Part shown: positions 12,832 through 24,085 of the stretch, piece after piece | Layout of the letters: each line of letters begins with the position of its first letter | Position numbering within the stretch: position 1 is the stretch's first letter | Assembly: GCF_013426205.1 (NCBI RefSeq) | Contig: NC_089425.1 | Coordinates: 2,356,001-2,420,000 of the forward strand | Source of the DNA: Metarhizium brunneum | Lineage: Eukaryota; Ascomycota; Sordariomycetes; Hypocreales; Clavicipitaceae | Direction: 5' to 3' | DNA length: 64,000 nt | Notes under the pieces: model-generated | What the model saw: the letters and a program-made list of their open reading frames with translations, nothing else | What the model was told of the DNA's origin: nothing | The model's database searches: none | Translations under genes and position numbers: made by a program

Positions 12832-14448
12832 GATGAAGAGCCGATGGTGCCAGTATGGTTTGTTGATTTGCTGGAGCGATAACCAGGTGAAAGTTGTTGT
12901 TGTTTGGCTCACAATTGAGTGGTAGATTTGAAAATTGGGTCGCGGAATTCGCTTCAACAAGCTGTTGACGGTTGGGCTGGGTACAGAATCGTTACGATTG
13001 TCGAGGGGCGCATAAATTAAGATGAAGTAGACGGCATGAGGGGAAGAGCGCCATGTTATATACGGCAGAGGATGTATGTATAAAGGCTAGCAGATGCTCA
13101 GCCCCGAGTTTTGGCTTGATCCCAGACGATGGGATGGATGGTCCATGTCGCCACTCGCCAGTACCCTTGTCGGAGTTTGCAGGCATCCAACTAGGCAGCG
13201 TCCCAGGCAGAATAGACAACACAAGGTAGCCAATAGAACAACAGCGGAATGACGGGACCATTCGTCAGCGAGGAGAAGGGTTGCCAAACATAGAATCACG
13301 GATGTAAAGTGGAGGCATACAAGATGTAGGCTGCAAGCTGAGAATGGGCTGCCTCTATGAGGTCTGCAGGTGGAAAATTCACGCCTGGCCTGAATGGTTG
13401 GCTATCAGTGGAGCAGACGGCTCTCCAAAAGTTTGGCGTCGGAAGGTGCAATACAACATGCTCCTTTCCCGTTTGACAGATCGACTGGATCGGATCAATG
13501 ATGCCTGCCAAAGTCATAGCAGTCAGCTTGAGTAATAATCCCAACCCTTCAATGCTGCTCCTTTGCGGGTAAACATTTCAAGGGCAAGAGTCCCGCAGTG
13601 GTGGGAGTGACTGTATTTTAAAGCAAAGAGCAATTTTGTTGCACTTGAAAATACCCAAAAGTATAAATAGCTCTCTGCGATAAGGGATCAGGGTCATCTA
13701 GTGCATGATGTTATTATTTCTTCTAAACCAATTGATTGGTGTCTTTCTTGATCTTCGCGCCCCCTTTATCTTCTTTTTTCCCCCGCATCACGCGCCGCCT
13801 TATGTAAGAGGTGATGATGGGAGAGAGATGAGATCTTCGCAGCCTCGATATACACATCGGTGAGTCATCAGGGTTTTGGCCTATCGGGGTGGTTGTTTGG
13901 TGAGCAGAGGGAATGGGAAGAGTCGGTGGGTGTGGTGGAAATCAATACCCAGAAATACATGCTGCTATTGAACATGTCCGTCTCTATGCTTCCCAAGTTA
14001 TCCACGAGGGCCAGCGTGACAAGGGGAAGCGGTCCGGGGCGCTGCAATCATGCTTTTGCACGTGCAAACAAGGGCCGGAAAATAGAATGGCTTCAATGTT
14101 CCGGGCCATGCTCGACCTTGGCAGAGAGGCAGTCCCATCAGCTGCGGCCAATAGTGTCACACGGCACTGTGGCTTTGCTCTCAGCATCTGCCAGCACCTG
14201 TCACTCCATGTGGTTCACGGAGTATTCATCCATGCATGTGTCCATGTCCATGTCACCCCAGAATGACGCCCAGAATGACGCCCGGAGTGATGCCCAGCAT
14301 GGCGCCCACTTTACCAGCCCCCCAATCAAATCATCGCCTAAAAGCTGGCAGTTGAACCGCAAGTGCTCATCCATAATTATCAATCTTGGATGCCGCTCTC
14401 CTTGACTATCATCGAGGAGCCTTGCAGCTTCTTCGTCTTGCCCCAACA
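12832..14448. other. Intergenic region
   Basis: Divergent promoter region between the minus-strand DUF4139 gene and the plus-strand membrane-protein gene. I see no supported coding region. It contains a four-copy 12-bp tandem repeat (14257-14304) and a CACGGAGTA near-match to the dispersed motif (14216-14224). Confidence 0.6.
14257..14304. repeat. 12-bp tandem repeat, four copies
   Basis: Two exact copies of CCCAGAATGACG followed by two diverged copies, ending about 145 bp before the ATG of the next plus-strand gene. It lies in the likely 5' UTR or promoter. Confidence 0.85.
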
Positions 14449-15354
14449 ATGGCATCTCCAAGCTCCCAACCGCCCATGCGGCCCATAGACCCCCAGCCGA
14501 TGCTATCGCCATCTAATGCTCCGTACTTCCCGCCTCCTCATGCCGGACTACACGGTCCTCCGGGCCCTCCTCCGCCAGGGCCAGGTCAGGGCTTCGCCTT
14601 GCAACTCGGGCCCGACTCCCAGATACCAGATCATCCCGGAAGCACAATGGACATCCCGACCGTGCCAGGGCATACCTTGACTCCCATGGCCCCTCCCGTA
14701 CCGTTGGATATTCGCAACGTCAAGGCCAGCGCGCGGTTTCACCTCCGTGAGTTCCTACGTGTCCGGAGCCAGCTACAAGAAGGTGGCGGCGCAGCGAGAT
14801 TCGAGCTTGAATCCCGCCTCAGGAGCCAGGTTGGTCTGGCACTGGGCGACCTGAGCACCTTGCAAGCCGAAGTGAGAGCTCTCGCCAAAGCTGCTGAGAA
14901 TCATCGGTGGAGAAGATTCCTTGTCGGAGGCGCAATGTAAGTCATCGAGTCCAAGCTGCCAGCCTAGCACGACGCTTGAATTTTGCCTCGGTTCCAGTTC
15001 TAATGCCAACCCAGCGCGGCATTCATCCCCGCCGTCCGTAAAATCTTCCGCCGCAACTCGGATGAAGATTCACGGCTTTCGTCCAACGACACCGAGTACG
15101 CCTTTCGCAAATCCAAGGGCTTACTGTCCGGGATGAAGAGGGCCATTCTGGGCGGAGGCATGCTTGCCAAGGTGGCGTTTTTCGTCTTTGCCATTTTGTA
15201 TGTGTTTCAGAATGAAGTGACCATCAGAGTGGCCAAGACCTTGAACAAGAGGTTGAGGGAGTTGACCGAGAGGGTCGAAGGGGGAGATCCCGACTTCAAT
15301 GAAAGTGATTTGAGGACCTTTGACGGGTGGCGATGGAGGGTGCTGTTGTGGTGA
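14449..15354 (+). CDS. Unknown protein with C-terminal membrane segment
   Basis: Predicted 275-residue protein from exons 14449-14936 and 15015-15354 (276 codons; donor GTAAGT, acceptor CCCAG, phase 2). The first 80 or so residues are Pro/Gly/Ser-rich and look disordered. A helical, Leu/Arg-rich section follows (about 85-165) with a weak hydrophobic stretch at the exon junction (FLVGGAIAAFIPAV). Near residue 215 is a strong single transmembrane segment (MLAKVAFFVFAILYVF), and a charged helical tail of about 45 residues follows it. This layout suggests a tail-proximal single-pass or two-pass membrane protein with a disordered N-terminus. I do not recognise the family, and no catalytic motif is visible. 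Confidence 0.8.
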
Positions 15355-16339
15355 TGTATAGTCTTTTAGAAACTACCTAGTAGTAAAGGAAGACATCATC
15401 CTTTGCTCCAATATGCGCCCAATTAACAGACGCAAAAGCTGAGAGTCTCAATATTCGAGTCTTCCGGTTCATGTGAGCGGCAACTGAGTGCATCAATGGT
15501 AGCTTGGCACCGCAGCGTGATGTATCGACAAGTCTACTCCGCCAGACTATCAATGGCAGCCGGCAAGACGTATTCAGAGACCAGGAGTGGTCAGACAGAG
15601 ATGCTCTTCTTGGTTGAGGATGGCATCGGTCAAACATACTGGCCTAATGGTTGAGTGAATACTGTACCATCATGATAGCAGCGGATTTTTGGCTCGGTTA
15701 TCCTCCTCAGAGGGAGAATGGCTCACCGCATTGGAAAGAGATCATAGAAGTCTCTTCCGACTCGTGCTTTTCCAGACCTGTTGCAACCTTGCAGCTGTTT
15801 AGCCAAGGGTTCGCCTACTAAGTGCGATTGAAGCCAAAAAGTGGAGGGCTGTGCTCGAATCTCGCCGGAACGCTCCTTCCGCACCACAAAGTTACAAGCT
15901 CAACTGCATTCAAGACTCAAGTATCCATTCGGCTGTTTGTCAGGCGGGCCTTGCTTGCATCTTGCACAGCTCCGCACAGACAATGCCGAAGAATGAAGAG
16001 AGTATATCCCAACAAAACGATGGGAACGACTCCCAGCAGACCGTCGTCGTACATTCTGATGGGAAAATGTCTCTGGGTGACACGTTTTGGCATGGGACCA
16101 TCCAACCCATAGCAGCACTTGTCAGCTGTACGCAGCCGGAGCCGCAGCCGCCCCACTTGACACCCTCCATGACACCAAACTGCTATCAACTTCAACGTTT
16201 GAACCACTAAACTCCAATCGCCGACTCAAAATTCTACTAGGGTTTGGTGCATCGCGCATCCAACTGCTTGCTGGGCAACTGGCTGGGCAACTGGCGGTGA
16301 TGTAAAGCGTATAGTCCGAAACAAGCGTAATCGAGGTCC
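15355..16339. other. Intergenic region
   Basis: About 1 kb between two plus-strand genes. Short frames overlap on both strands without domains. A TACCTAGTA motif (15373-15381) lies just after the upstream stop, and a 12-bp direct repeat CTGGGCAACTGG occurs twice near 16268-16291. Nothing else is supported. Confidence 0.55.
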
Positions 16340-17929
16340 ATGCAGCGCAGACGAAAAGCCTCTTTGGAGGCTGATACGAGTGTGAAAGAACAAGCCGATG
16401 GGAGCTTAGTGAAAGCGCCAGGCAACAAGACCATCGCCAAGCCATCCAGCAGAAATGCGATAGATCGGCATTTTCGAGAGCTTTATTCCACACCGCCCGA
16501 CTTTAAAGAGCTATCTCGTTTGGATCCCGAGTTTGCTGCCGTGTTTGTCGCCCACTTCCAACATTAGTTCGACTGTGTGGCAAGGCTGATTCGTTGAGCA
16601 GTGCTAAAGGGCGAGATGTGGACTTTCGGAACCCAAAGTCGGTCATGCAACTAACCAAAACACTTCTCAAGTTAGATTTTGGTATCAAACTAGAGCTTCC
16701 AGACGATAGATTATGTCCGCCAGTGAGTCCCAAGTTGCCCTTCCCTCAACCGGTCTGCACACTCACCAAACCGCCAGGTGCCAAACCGCCACAGTTACAT
16801 CCTTTGGATGAAGGATTTACTCGACACATCCTCTTATAATGAGCCTGGACGGAAGCTTACCGGAATGGACATTGGCACCGGCGCCAGTTGTATCTATCCC
16901 TTGTTAGGATGTGCTCAGCGGCCATGGTCCTTCATTGCAACAGGCACGTCCGAATCCTTATCATCTATGCCATACTTGGACCTTGCTCATGCTTTAGCAG
17001 ACATTGACCCTGAAAGTCTAAAATGGGCAAAGAGGAATGTCGAAATTAATGACCTATCAAGTCGCGTCAATGTAGTTGCCCGCTGTACAGGCAGCTCACT
17101 TATCCCGCTGGACGAACTGGCGCTAGATTCCATCGATTTCACCATGACCAACCCCCCCTTCTACAGGTCAGAAGAGGAATTGCTCAGCAGCGCGAAAAGG
17201 AAACAGAGACCGCCGTACACTGCATGCACGGGCAGCAAAGCTGAAATGGTCACACCCGGCGGAGAGTTGGCCTTTGTCGTTTGCATTCTCAAAGAATCCT
17301 GTGTTCTGCAGGCACGAATACAGTGGTACTCGGCTATGTTTGGGTTTCTCTCCAACCTTGTAGATTTTATCGAGCAGCTGCGGTCATCCGGGATTGAAAA
17401 CTATGCAGTCACAGAGTTCGTGCAGGGGAATAAAACCCGGAGATGGGCTGTGGCATGGTCTTTTCAGCCAATGCGTCCAGCGCAGCATGTCGCGCGGGGC
17501 ACGAGATCTGCGCTATCGAAGAACATTCTTCCTTGTGTGACGGAGGCGGAAGTGATGTCAGTTGAGATACCTGAGAGCATTGGAGAGTTTGCTTCCAAAA
17601 TCACTGCCGCTATTGAGTCCCTGGACTTGATATCTTGGGACTGGGACACACAAGCATATGAAGGAACTGGCCGCGCGGTCGATAAAGTATGGGCGAGGCC
17701 ATGGCGCAGACGGAAGAAGAGAGAACAGCAAACGCCCGACGAGAGCACAGGGAGCTCGATTTCGAAAAGCGACCCAAGGTGTATGTTTGGCTTCAAGGTG
17801 TGGATTCGCGTATCAATGAAAGAGGTATTGGTGGGATGTCGCTGGACGGAAGGGTTTGACGCGAAGGCGTTTGAGAGTTTTCAGGGTTTTCTACAGTCGA
17901 CGGCCACAGCCGCCGCAAATGTAAAATAA
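16340..17929 (+). CDS. METTL16-type RNA N6-adenosine methyltransferase
   Basis: Predicted SAM-dependent RNA methyltransferase of the METTL16/METT10D family, which in other eukaryotes methylates an adenosine of U6 snRNA. Exons 16340-16542, 16602-16722, 16778-16943 and 17001-17929 give 472 residues. Family hallmarks in order: FRELYSTPPDFKELSRLDPEF near the N-terminus, SVMQLTKTLLKLDFGIKLEL, DDRLCPPVPNR, the SAM-binding LTGMDIGTGASCIYPLLG, DIDPESLKWAKRNVEIN, and the catalytic NPPFY box at about residues 218-222. Intron 1 (donor GTTTGT) is chosen because it restores the conserved run into GRDVDFRNP. Intron 3 (16944-17000, 57 nt) starts with GC and is in frame without stops. Removing it gives ATDIDPESL as in the family; retention would insert 19 residues. 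The gene is convergent with the YdcF-like gene. Confidence 0.88.
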
Positions 17930-18170
17930 CCTACACCCGTACGAGCCAGACGCTCAACGAGAAGGAAACATCTCCAAGACTCTTCCGCCTGCGAACGTGC
18001 CCTGCAAAGGATAAACACACTCACCATGAATAACTCTACTCAGCCCCCAAGCTTCCCATGGCCCGACGATGAAGGAAAATACATGACCAACCCACAGGGG
18101 AATGCTTTCACAAATTCTATGTTTTGTGTCCATCTATGCTGTCTGTCTACTTTGCAAGTACGTCTAATCC

Positions 18171-18848
18171 TCACTTGGATCCATTCACCACGGATCCCCT
18201 CGGCAGATGCCTGTCATAACCCGCCCTCACGAGCCTCTCCATGGCCGCCCACACACCATCCGGAATGACCTGCTCAACCTGGAACCCCAGCGCGGGATAG
18301 TCCCGAATCCTCACCAGGTCCCCGACCATGATGCTGATAACCAGGTCCCGCGGGTTATCCGCGTCCGGGTACTCCTCAAACGTAAACTGCGGCGACGTGA
18401 CGGCGAAGCTCGCCTCCCCGGGCCACTGCTTCCTAAACGTCGCCCACGTCCGGCGCTCCATGTACGGCTTCTGCACCAGGATGAGCGACTCGGGGCGGAG
18501 GCCCATGCCCTGCAGCAGGGCGTGTGTGAAGCGCACATTCTCCCCCGTGTTGGTCGCCCTCGGCTCCACGACCACCCTGTCGCCGGGCACGCCCATGGCG
18601 CGGGCGACGTCGGCAAAGGTCTCTGCCTCGGTCTTGGCGAAGCGTCCCGCCGTGAGCTGCCCCGAGGCGCCGGAGAAGATGACCATCGGGGCCAGGCCGT
18701 CGAGGTAGAGCTGGGCGGCGCGCCGGGCGACGCGCGTGTCGAGGCTGCAGAGGCAGAAGATGGCGTCGGCGGGGCGGATGGGCATTCGCAGTTGGTGGTA
18801 GTTGTAGATGAGCTCGGCGTCGAGTTGGATCTGGGCCGAGTCGGCCAT
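18171..18848 (-). CDS. YdcF/DUF218-like protein
   Basis: Single-exon gene of 225 residues with an in-frame ATG at 18848. It resembles the DUF218 (YdcF/SanA/ElyC) fold family: an N-terminal strand with DAIFCLCSLDTRVARRAAQLYLDG, a GASG-containing turn (IFSGASGQL), an acidic TEAETFADVARAMGV helix, an EPRATNTGENV motif with conserved T-N-T-E-N residues (about 96-103), and a C-terminal LILVQKPYMERR segment. No signal peptide or membrane segment is visible, so it is probably cytosolic. The family is best known from bacteria; members are nucleotide- or SAM-binding in some cases, but the reaction here is unknown. Codon use is strongly GC-rich at third positions compared with the neighbouring METTL16 gene. 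Confidence 0.85.
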   Translation of the reverse strand: MADSAQIQLDAELIYNYHQLRMPIRPADAIFCLCSLDTRVARRAAQLYLDGLAPMVIFSGASGQLTAGRFAKTEAETFADVARAMGVPGDRVVVEPRATNTGENVRFTHALLQGMGLRPESLILVQKPYMERRTWATFRKQWPGEASFAVTSPQFTFEEYPDADNPRDLVISIMVGDLVRIRDYPALGFQVEQVIPDGVWAAMERLVRAGYDRHLPRGSVVNGSK

Positions 18849-19165
18849 GTTTACGGGCCCTTATTTTTCGGTTGATTTGATTTCCTTGCCGGTTTTCCCG
18901 GGTGATTTTGTCACTTGTATGCGCAGAGGTGCGTTGTTTTCCTTGCAGGAGCGAAATACGAGCTGAGCTGTCAACTTATTATCCGACTCCTGTCAGGGTT
19001 TACTAAGCCCCCACGATCATGTCTTTAATGTTTACGTAGTTGCTGGTGTTGAGATTCATGAATTTGCTACTACTCAAAATCTTCATATTAAAAAAAATGA
19101 TGTACCAAGAGGGAAATTCCCAACACAGAGAAAACAGCTATAGCGTCATGCCGGAGTGCCCCCCG

Positions 19166-21518
19166 TCAGGATCCAAAACGTAACATCTCCCCTCCCCCCG
19201 ATATGACACTGGGAAAGGCTCGCCGATCCGGAGGTAAAAACACCTCCTTGGCCTCGCTGCTGTTCAGAATCATCTCGGAGTAGTACATCAGAGGCAGGCG
19301 TTCATACGCTAAGTGAGGATTGGAGTTCATAAAACTGTCAAATGACGACTGTTCCGCAGTTTGCTCGACAGCAGCCAGAACCTGCTGAATCCAAAACATC
19401 TTGCAGGTAAGCCCCTCTGCCGATGGCCCCGAAACTCCCAGCGCTTTGTTGACGGCTTCGACAAGACCGCTTCGTCTTTTTGAAGTGGCCGTTGGCCTGT
19501 CATCCGGTCCAGCCCGGACGCCGAGGTTGGCCACCAGGGTATCGTAAAGAAACACAATGAGCTCCGTGTGACTCTTGACCACGCCGTCTACCGCGTCCGT
19601 ATCAGACAAGGCGGCCGCATCACACACGGCAGCTACCATCACCGCAAGACTCTCTGGGGGAGGCATGCGCGGCGTTGTGGCAACACCCAGCCCGGCCTTG
19701 GACGCCATGTGCAGTTTCGCACGGCTGCTGCTCGACTGTGGCGGGATGGAGATGAGCCCGGGTAGCGGCGCTTGATCCGGGTTGACAAAGGCAATGCGAG
19801 CCTGCATACTATCCCACAGATCAGGGGAATAATACCTTTTCCACTCGTCACCAGAAATGTCGAAAAGGGACTTGAACGCCGTCAGGGTAAGACTTGTCAT
19901 GGACCCGTGCCATCCTGCAGTGCGGTTTAATCCATCCCCCGGCGACGATTGCAGAGAGGCAAGCGCTGCATGAACGTACTGGATCCAGAAGTAAGCCTGG
20001 GTCTCGGAATACGGGCTAATGTTTGACAGGGAAGCCCTCTTTCGCATGATGGATGTCTGCAAAGCACTCAGAGCATGTTTGATGACAGCACCTCGACGGA
20101 GTCTTGTTCCCAATGTGCTCTGAATGACTGTCAGGGCAAAGCGAATTAAATGGTCGCTATCCGCAAGTGGGATATCGCCCGGCGACGACTCATGTTGGAC
20201 GGGCTGTGCGATGGATGGGAGTGGTGACTTGTCCGGCAACACCCAGTTCGCTCGAGCGTTGGGCGCAAACATCAAGTCTTTGGAGTAGTGTACTTTCCAC
20301 AAGCTGGCATCCATGAGCTCCGGCGTATGAATTAGAATTTGGGGGAAATCTTCGCGACAAGTGAGGCCAACCAAGTGCTTGAGGTGTGCGTATCTGATGG
20401 TAGCTACCTGAAGTTGGAAGAGCCAGAATATCGTCATTGTACTATATTTCGTCAGTCAAAGGAGTTTCGGGTGCTTTTCGTTTCATGAAAGCATCATACC
20501 GGTGGGTGGTGTTGCGGAATCTCTCGGGTCTCTTGGATCTCAACATGTCTACATGGTCCATGAACATGTCTGCGCATTTCATCACAGTGTTTCCGCAAGC
20601 CATGCCCTCCAGAAGCACAAAATACCCAGCTCGCAAATGATTGTAGTGGTCCCAAACGGGTAAATCAGCATCAAGGAAGCCTTGCCAGAAATCATCAGCG
20701 GATGCTGTGTTCCTCTTGACATTTTCATTGATGCGCTCTTTCGAATCCGTCTCACCCACATGGCTGCTCCGTGGCTTGTCGTCATTTTCCAATGGTTTTG
20801 GAGACTTGCCCCCTGGTATAGCGTCCGCTACTTCATCAAGCAAGGCAGCGGCATGGCCATGTTCAAAAGCATTGAAACCGGGTGGACCAAAGATGCGTAC
20901 CCTCCCTGACTCTACAGTCTTGGATAGCCCCTTTTCCAGTTTTGTTCTGATCTGTTTGACAGCTTCATCGCGTTCATTTTGTGGCAAAAGATCCTGCTTG
21001 TTGAGGACAACCCACAAGTTCTTTTTACCATGTTCGTTGTCCAATTCATTAAGAAGACTTTGTATCTCGGGGACGACCTCGTCAAATCTGCAGGTGTCTG
21101 CGCAGTCTACGATGAAGAAGAAGACGTCCGTATTTTGGAAGTAGTGCCGATACAGAGGACGCATTTTGTCACAACCTAGCTCACAGTGTTAGCTGCAGTC
21201 TTTCCATATGCCTCAATTGTGATGGATTTTGTGACAAATCATCAAACGAAATGTTGACGCAGGGTCTCTTGGGTCGTAGCGATACATGCCTCCAACATCC
21301 CACAACGTGAACTTGTGGCCCTTTGTGCTCTCCACGGTTTCGACATTGAATCCAATGGTAGGGATCGTCGTGATCTTCTCATGAGGCAGCTTCAGCTGGT
21401 AAAGTAGCGTAGTCTTGCCGGCAGCGTCAAAGCCCATCATGAGGCCACGATACTCGGGATTCTTCCCGAAGAGCCACGATGCAAGCTCTTTTAATCCCGT
21501 CAGTGTCTGTGGTATCAT
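19166..21518 (-). CDS. Arf-family GTPase fused to a large unknown C-terminal region
   Basis: Predicted 726-residue protein from exons complement 21518-21290, 21175-20500 and 20441-19166 (727 codons). Residues 1 to about 175 form an Arf/Arl GTPase: P-loop GFDAAGKTT (29-37), switch [11 protein letters not shown], switch II WDVGG, and NKQD. There is no Gly at position 2, so classical Arf myristoylation is not expected; the N-terminus is a hydrophobic helix. Then comes a helical region with [26 protein letters not shown] sequence and an Ala/Leu/Ser-rich C-terminal portion of unknown fold. Intron 2 (20499-20442, GTATGA...CTGAC...ATATAG) removes an in-frame stop and joins the GTPase exon to the tail as [14 protein letters not shown]. 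Intron 1 (21289-21176) starts with GC (GGAG then GCATGT) and is the only choice that keeps [17 protein letters not shown]. Role is unknown; membrane traffic is a guess. Confidence 0.82.
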
Positions 21519-22216
21519 GTTGACTGTTGAACAGGAAACTTACTCATGGCAGGCTGCTAAGTGATGATGATGCAGCAGCGATGTATGAGTAGCGATGAAC
21601 GGCTCATCGTTCCTCAAAGGAGGCAATTGAACACGTTCCACTTGATATAGGAGTTTCTCTCGTGAAACCGTGGCATGAAGTCGAGATGAAAACTGGCCAG
21701 ATGCTAGATTTATCTCGCAGCCTGCAGGTACCCACGATGTTGGGCAAGGTGGACACGAGAGGCGCTGGATGCCTGTCAACTTGTCGAGATAATGTGACAT
21801 GGGCTCTCGATGCGAGGCTGAGTCGACTCAGCCGCAGGCCAGGCTCTCTTAATTTCATAGGCATCATCGTTTTGCAAGAAGGCGGGTGAATGAAGATGAA
21901 AGTGGACGGCGGACGCCATCAAGGCAGCAGCCACGAATGTGTCTACTTGGTGTTTACGCATGCTGGCCAGCAGGGTGAGCGATGAAGCAAAGCAGGTAGG
22001 CTCAGCCAAAACATACACGAGACAATTGCAAAATACACTGCCCATGACCGAGAAACACCATCGTCGGACTGCCGCCCTCCGAAAAGAAGTGGGCGACTGT
22101 CACCCCGCAGACAAGGCGGGAGGGGAGCTCGCTGCATCATTCACGAGCTACACATCTATAGGCTCTTGGCTTTTTCAATCACCCTGCACGGCACAATTTC
22201 AATTACATCCAGCCAG
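21519..22216. other. Divergent promoter region
   Basis: About 700 bp between the divergently transcribed Arf-fusion (minus) and short-chain dehydrogenase (plus) genes. I see no supported coding sequence. Confidence 0.6.
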
Positions 22217-23125
22217 ATGGCTTCTCAACCACACGCATCAGAACGGGATGCCCTCACCTCGCGCGTCCTCCCGTCCATGACGCTCGCGCAAGGCGACGAC
22301 TCCAAATACACCATCAACAGCCCAGCCACGCACACGCACCCCCGGGACTCGGCGCAAGGCCGCTTCGCCGTCTCGGGAAACGCCATCGTCACAGGCGGCA
22401 CCGGCGCCATTGGCCTCAAAACGGCACGGGCAATGCTCCAGCACGGCCTCGCGGGCCTCATGCTCCTGGATCTCAACGCCGACGCCTCTCAGCGAAGCAT
22501 CCAGCAGCTCAGGGACGAGTTCCCAGGCGCCAAGATCGAAGCACTGCCCGTGGACGTCACCAACGAGGAGCACGTCTCTGCAGCCGTCGCGGAAACCGTC
22601 TCCCGCCTCGGATCGGTCGACGTGCTCGTGTGCTTTGCGGGCATCGTGGGCTGCGCGCACGCCCTCGAGACGCCGGCATCCCAGTTCCGCAGGATCCTCG
22701 ACGTCAATGCGACGGGAAGCTTTATATGCGCGCAGGCGGCGGCCCGGCAGATGGTGAGGCAGGGCACCGGCGGCAGGATCGTGCTCACGGCGTCTGTTTC
22801 CGCGCACAGGGTCAACTTTCCCCAGCCCCAGGCTGCGTACAATGCGAGCAAGGCGGCCGTCGTGATGCTCAAGAGCTCGCTGGCCGCCGAGTGGGCCAGG
22901 TATGGCATCACGGTGAACAGCGTGAGCCCGGGGTACATGGACACGGTTCTCAATGCTGGCGAGGGTCTGGCCGACGCGAGGAGGACGTGGTGCGAGCGGA
23001 ACCCCTTTGGGAGGATGGGCTTGCCGGAGGAAGTCGCTGGGGTGGTGGTGATGCTGGTGAGCAGGGCTGGCTCGTACATGAATGGGGCGGATGTAATATG
23101 TGATGGCGGCGGTGTCGTATTCTAG
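22217..23125 (+). CDS. Short-chain dehydrogenase/reductase (classical SDR)
   Basis: Single-exon oxidoreductase of 302 residues starting at the ATG 22217; the frame upstream is only reached through TTG. Rossmann motif TGGTGAIG at 59-66 replaces the usual TGxxxGIG with Ala-Ile-Gly. CFAG (about 139-142) stands in for NNAG, catalytic Ser is at about 193-195, and YNASK supplies Tyr208 and Lys212. The acidic residue after strand 2 (MLLDLNAD) suggests NAD rather than NADP. The tail NGADVICDGG is typical of the family. Members of this subgroup include polyol and sorbose/arabinitol dehydrogenases and 3-oxoacyl-ACP reductase-like enzymes; the substrate cannot be assigned. An N-terminal extension of about 50 residues precedes the core. 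Confidence 0.9.
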   Translation: MASQPHASERDALTSRVLPSMTLAQGDDSKYTINSPATHTHPRDSAQGRFAVSGNAIVTGGTGAIGLKTARAMLQHGLAGLMLLDLNADASQRSIQQLRDEFPGAKIEALPVDVTNEEHVSAAVAETVSRLGSVDVLVCFAGIVGCAHALETPASQFRRILDVNATGSFICAQAAARQMVRQGTGGRIVLTASVSAHRVNFPQPQAAYNASKAAVVMLKSSLAAEWARYGITVNSVSPGYMDTVLNAGEGLADARRTWCERNPFGRMGLPEEVAGVVVMLVSRAGSYMNGADVICDGGGVVF

Positions 23126-24085
23126 ACGATGGGAGAGCTACGGAAAACGAAAATACGTTTTTGCTGCACAAGGTTGGTGTTTACGACGGAGTCATTCAAT
23201 GCATGCATGCACATGTGCTTGTGCTGGGGCTTGTGCTAGCATTGAAAATTGCATCGACTCAATCCGTTGCATTACTCAGTCACACGACCATTCATAAAAC
23301 ATCAACACAGAATCTATTCCAACACCACATGTCATTGTCAACCAATCCTCCCCTCCAAGAGTCGGCTTACCGCATTGGACGTGCGCACCTTGACGCACAC
23401 CGCAATGTTGCAAAGTATATGCATGTCGCCAGCGCCACAGATGTCCTGCGCGCATTTCGCATCAACGTGACTGGTGAACCAGTTCGCATCTCATTCTAAA
23501 ATGCGGCCCGGGAGGCTCTTTCGGTCCGGCCGACGAATCAGCGGCCCCACGTGGAAGCGAGCGGTTGCGTCGTTCGCCCGCAGACGGGACTTGTCGGGTC
23601 GACGGTGGCATCGATGCTTTTCATTCTTTGTCCACACAGGCCCTCCGTGAGCCGGGCGGCTGCCCAAAGTCTGCCGACATGCCAGTCCCTCGTCCCTCAT
23701 CCCTCCTCGTTGGTCTCCTCCGTGCCCACCGTGGCCCCCGTGCCCCCGGGCTTGACGAGTGAAGCGTCGCGGATCGGCAATGTGCCCTGGCGCCGAGTTG
23801 TCGAGAGAGCCCCGTCTCTCCCAACTTGGCGGCGTGTTGCTACATCTGCTCAATGCAGGGAATCTGGTTGGATGGGCTTGTGAGTTGTGACTACGGAGGA
23901 GGGGTCTTGGTGGAGGGCGCTTTTTGGTGAAGCCGTCTGCCGCGTCTGCTTTATAAAGTCCATGTTGCAATCTTGACAACTCCAACGGAACAGCGTCTCC
24001 TTGTGCTCTCGGTGTTCTCTCTTCTTCCCTGTCCCCTCATCTATATCAAATGCACACAAGTCATAAAAGGCAGGCGCTTGCAACA
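23126..24085. other. Intergenic region
   Basis: About 960 bp with only shadow frames. A TACGGAG half-motif lies at 23892-23898. A CT-rich stretch and ATATC near 24030-24045 precede the next gene. Confidence 0.55.
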
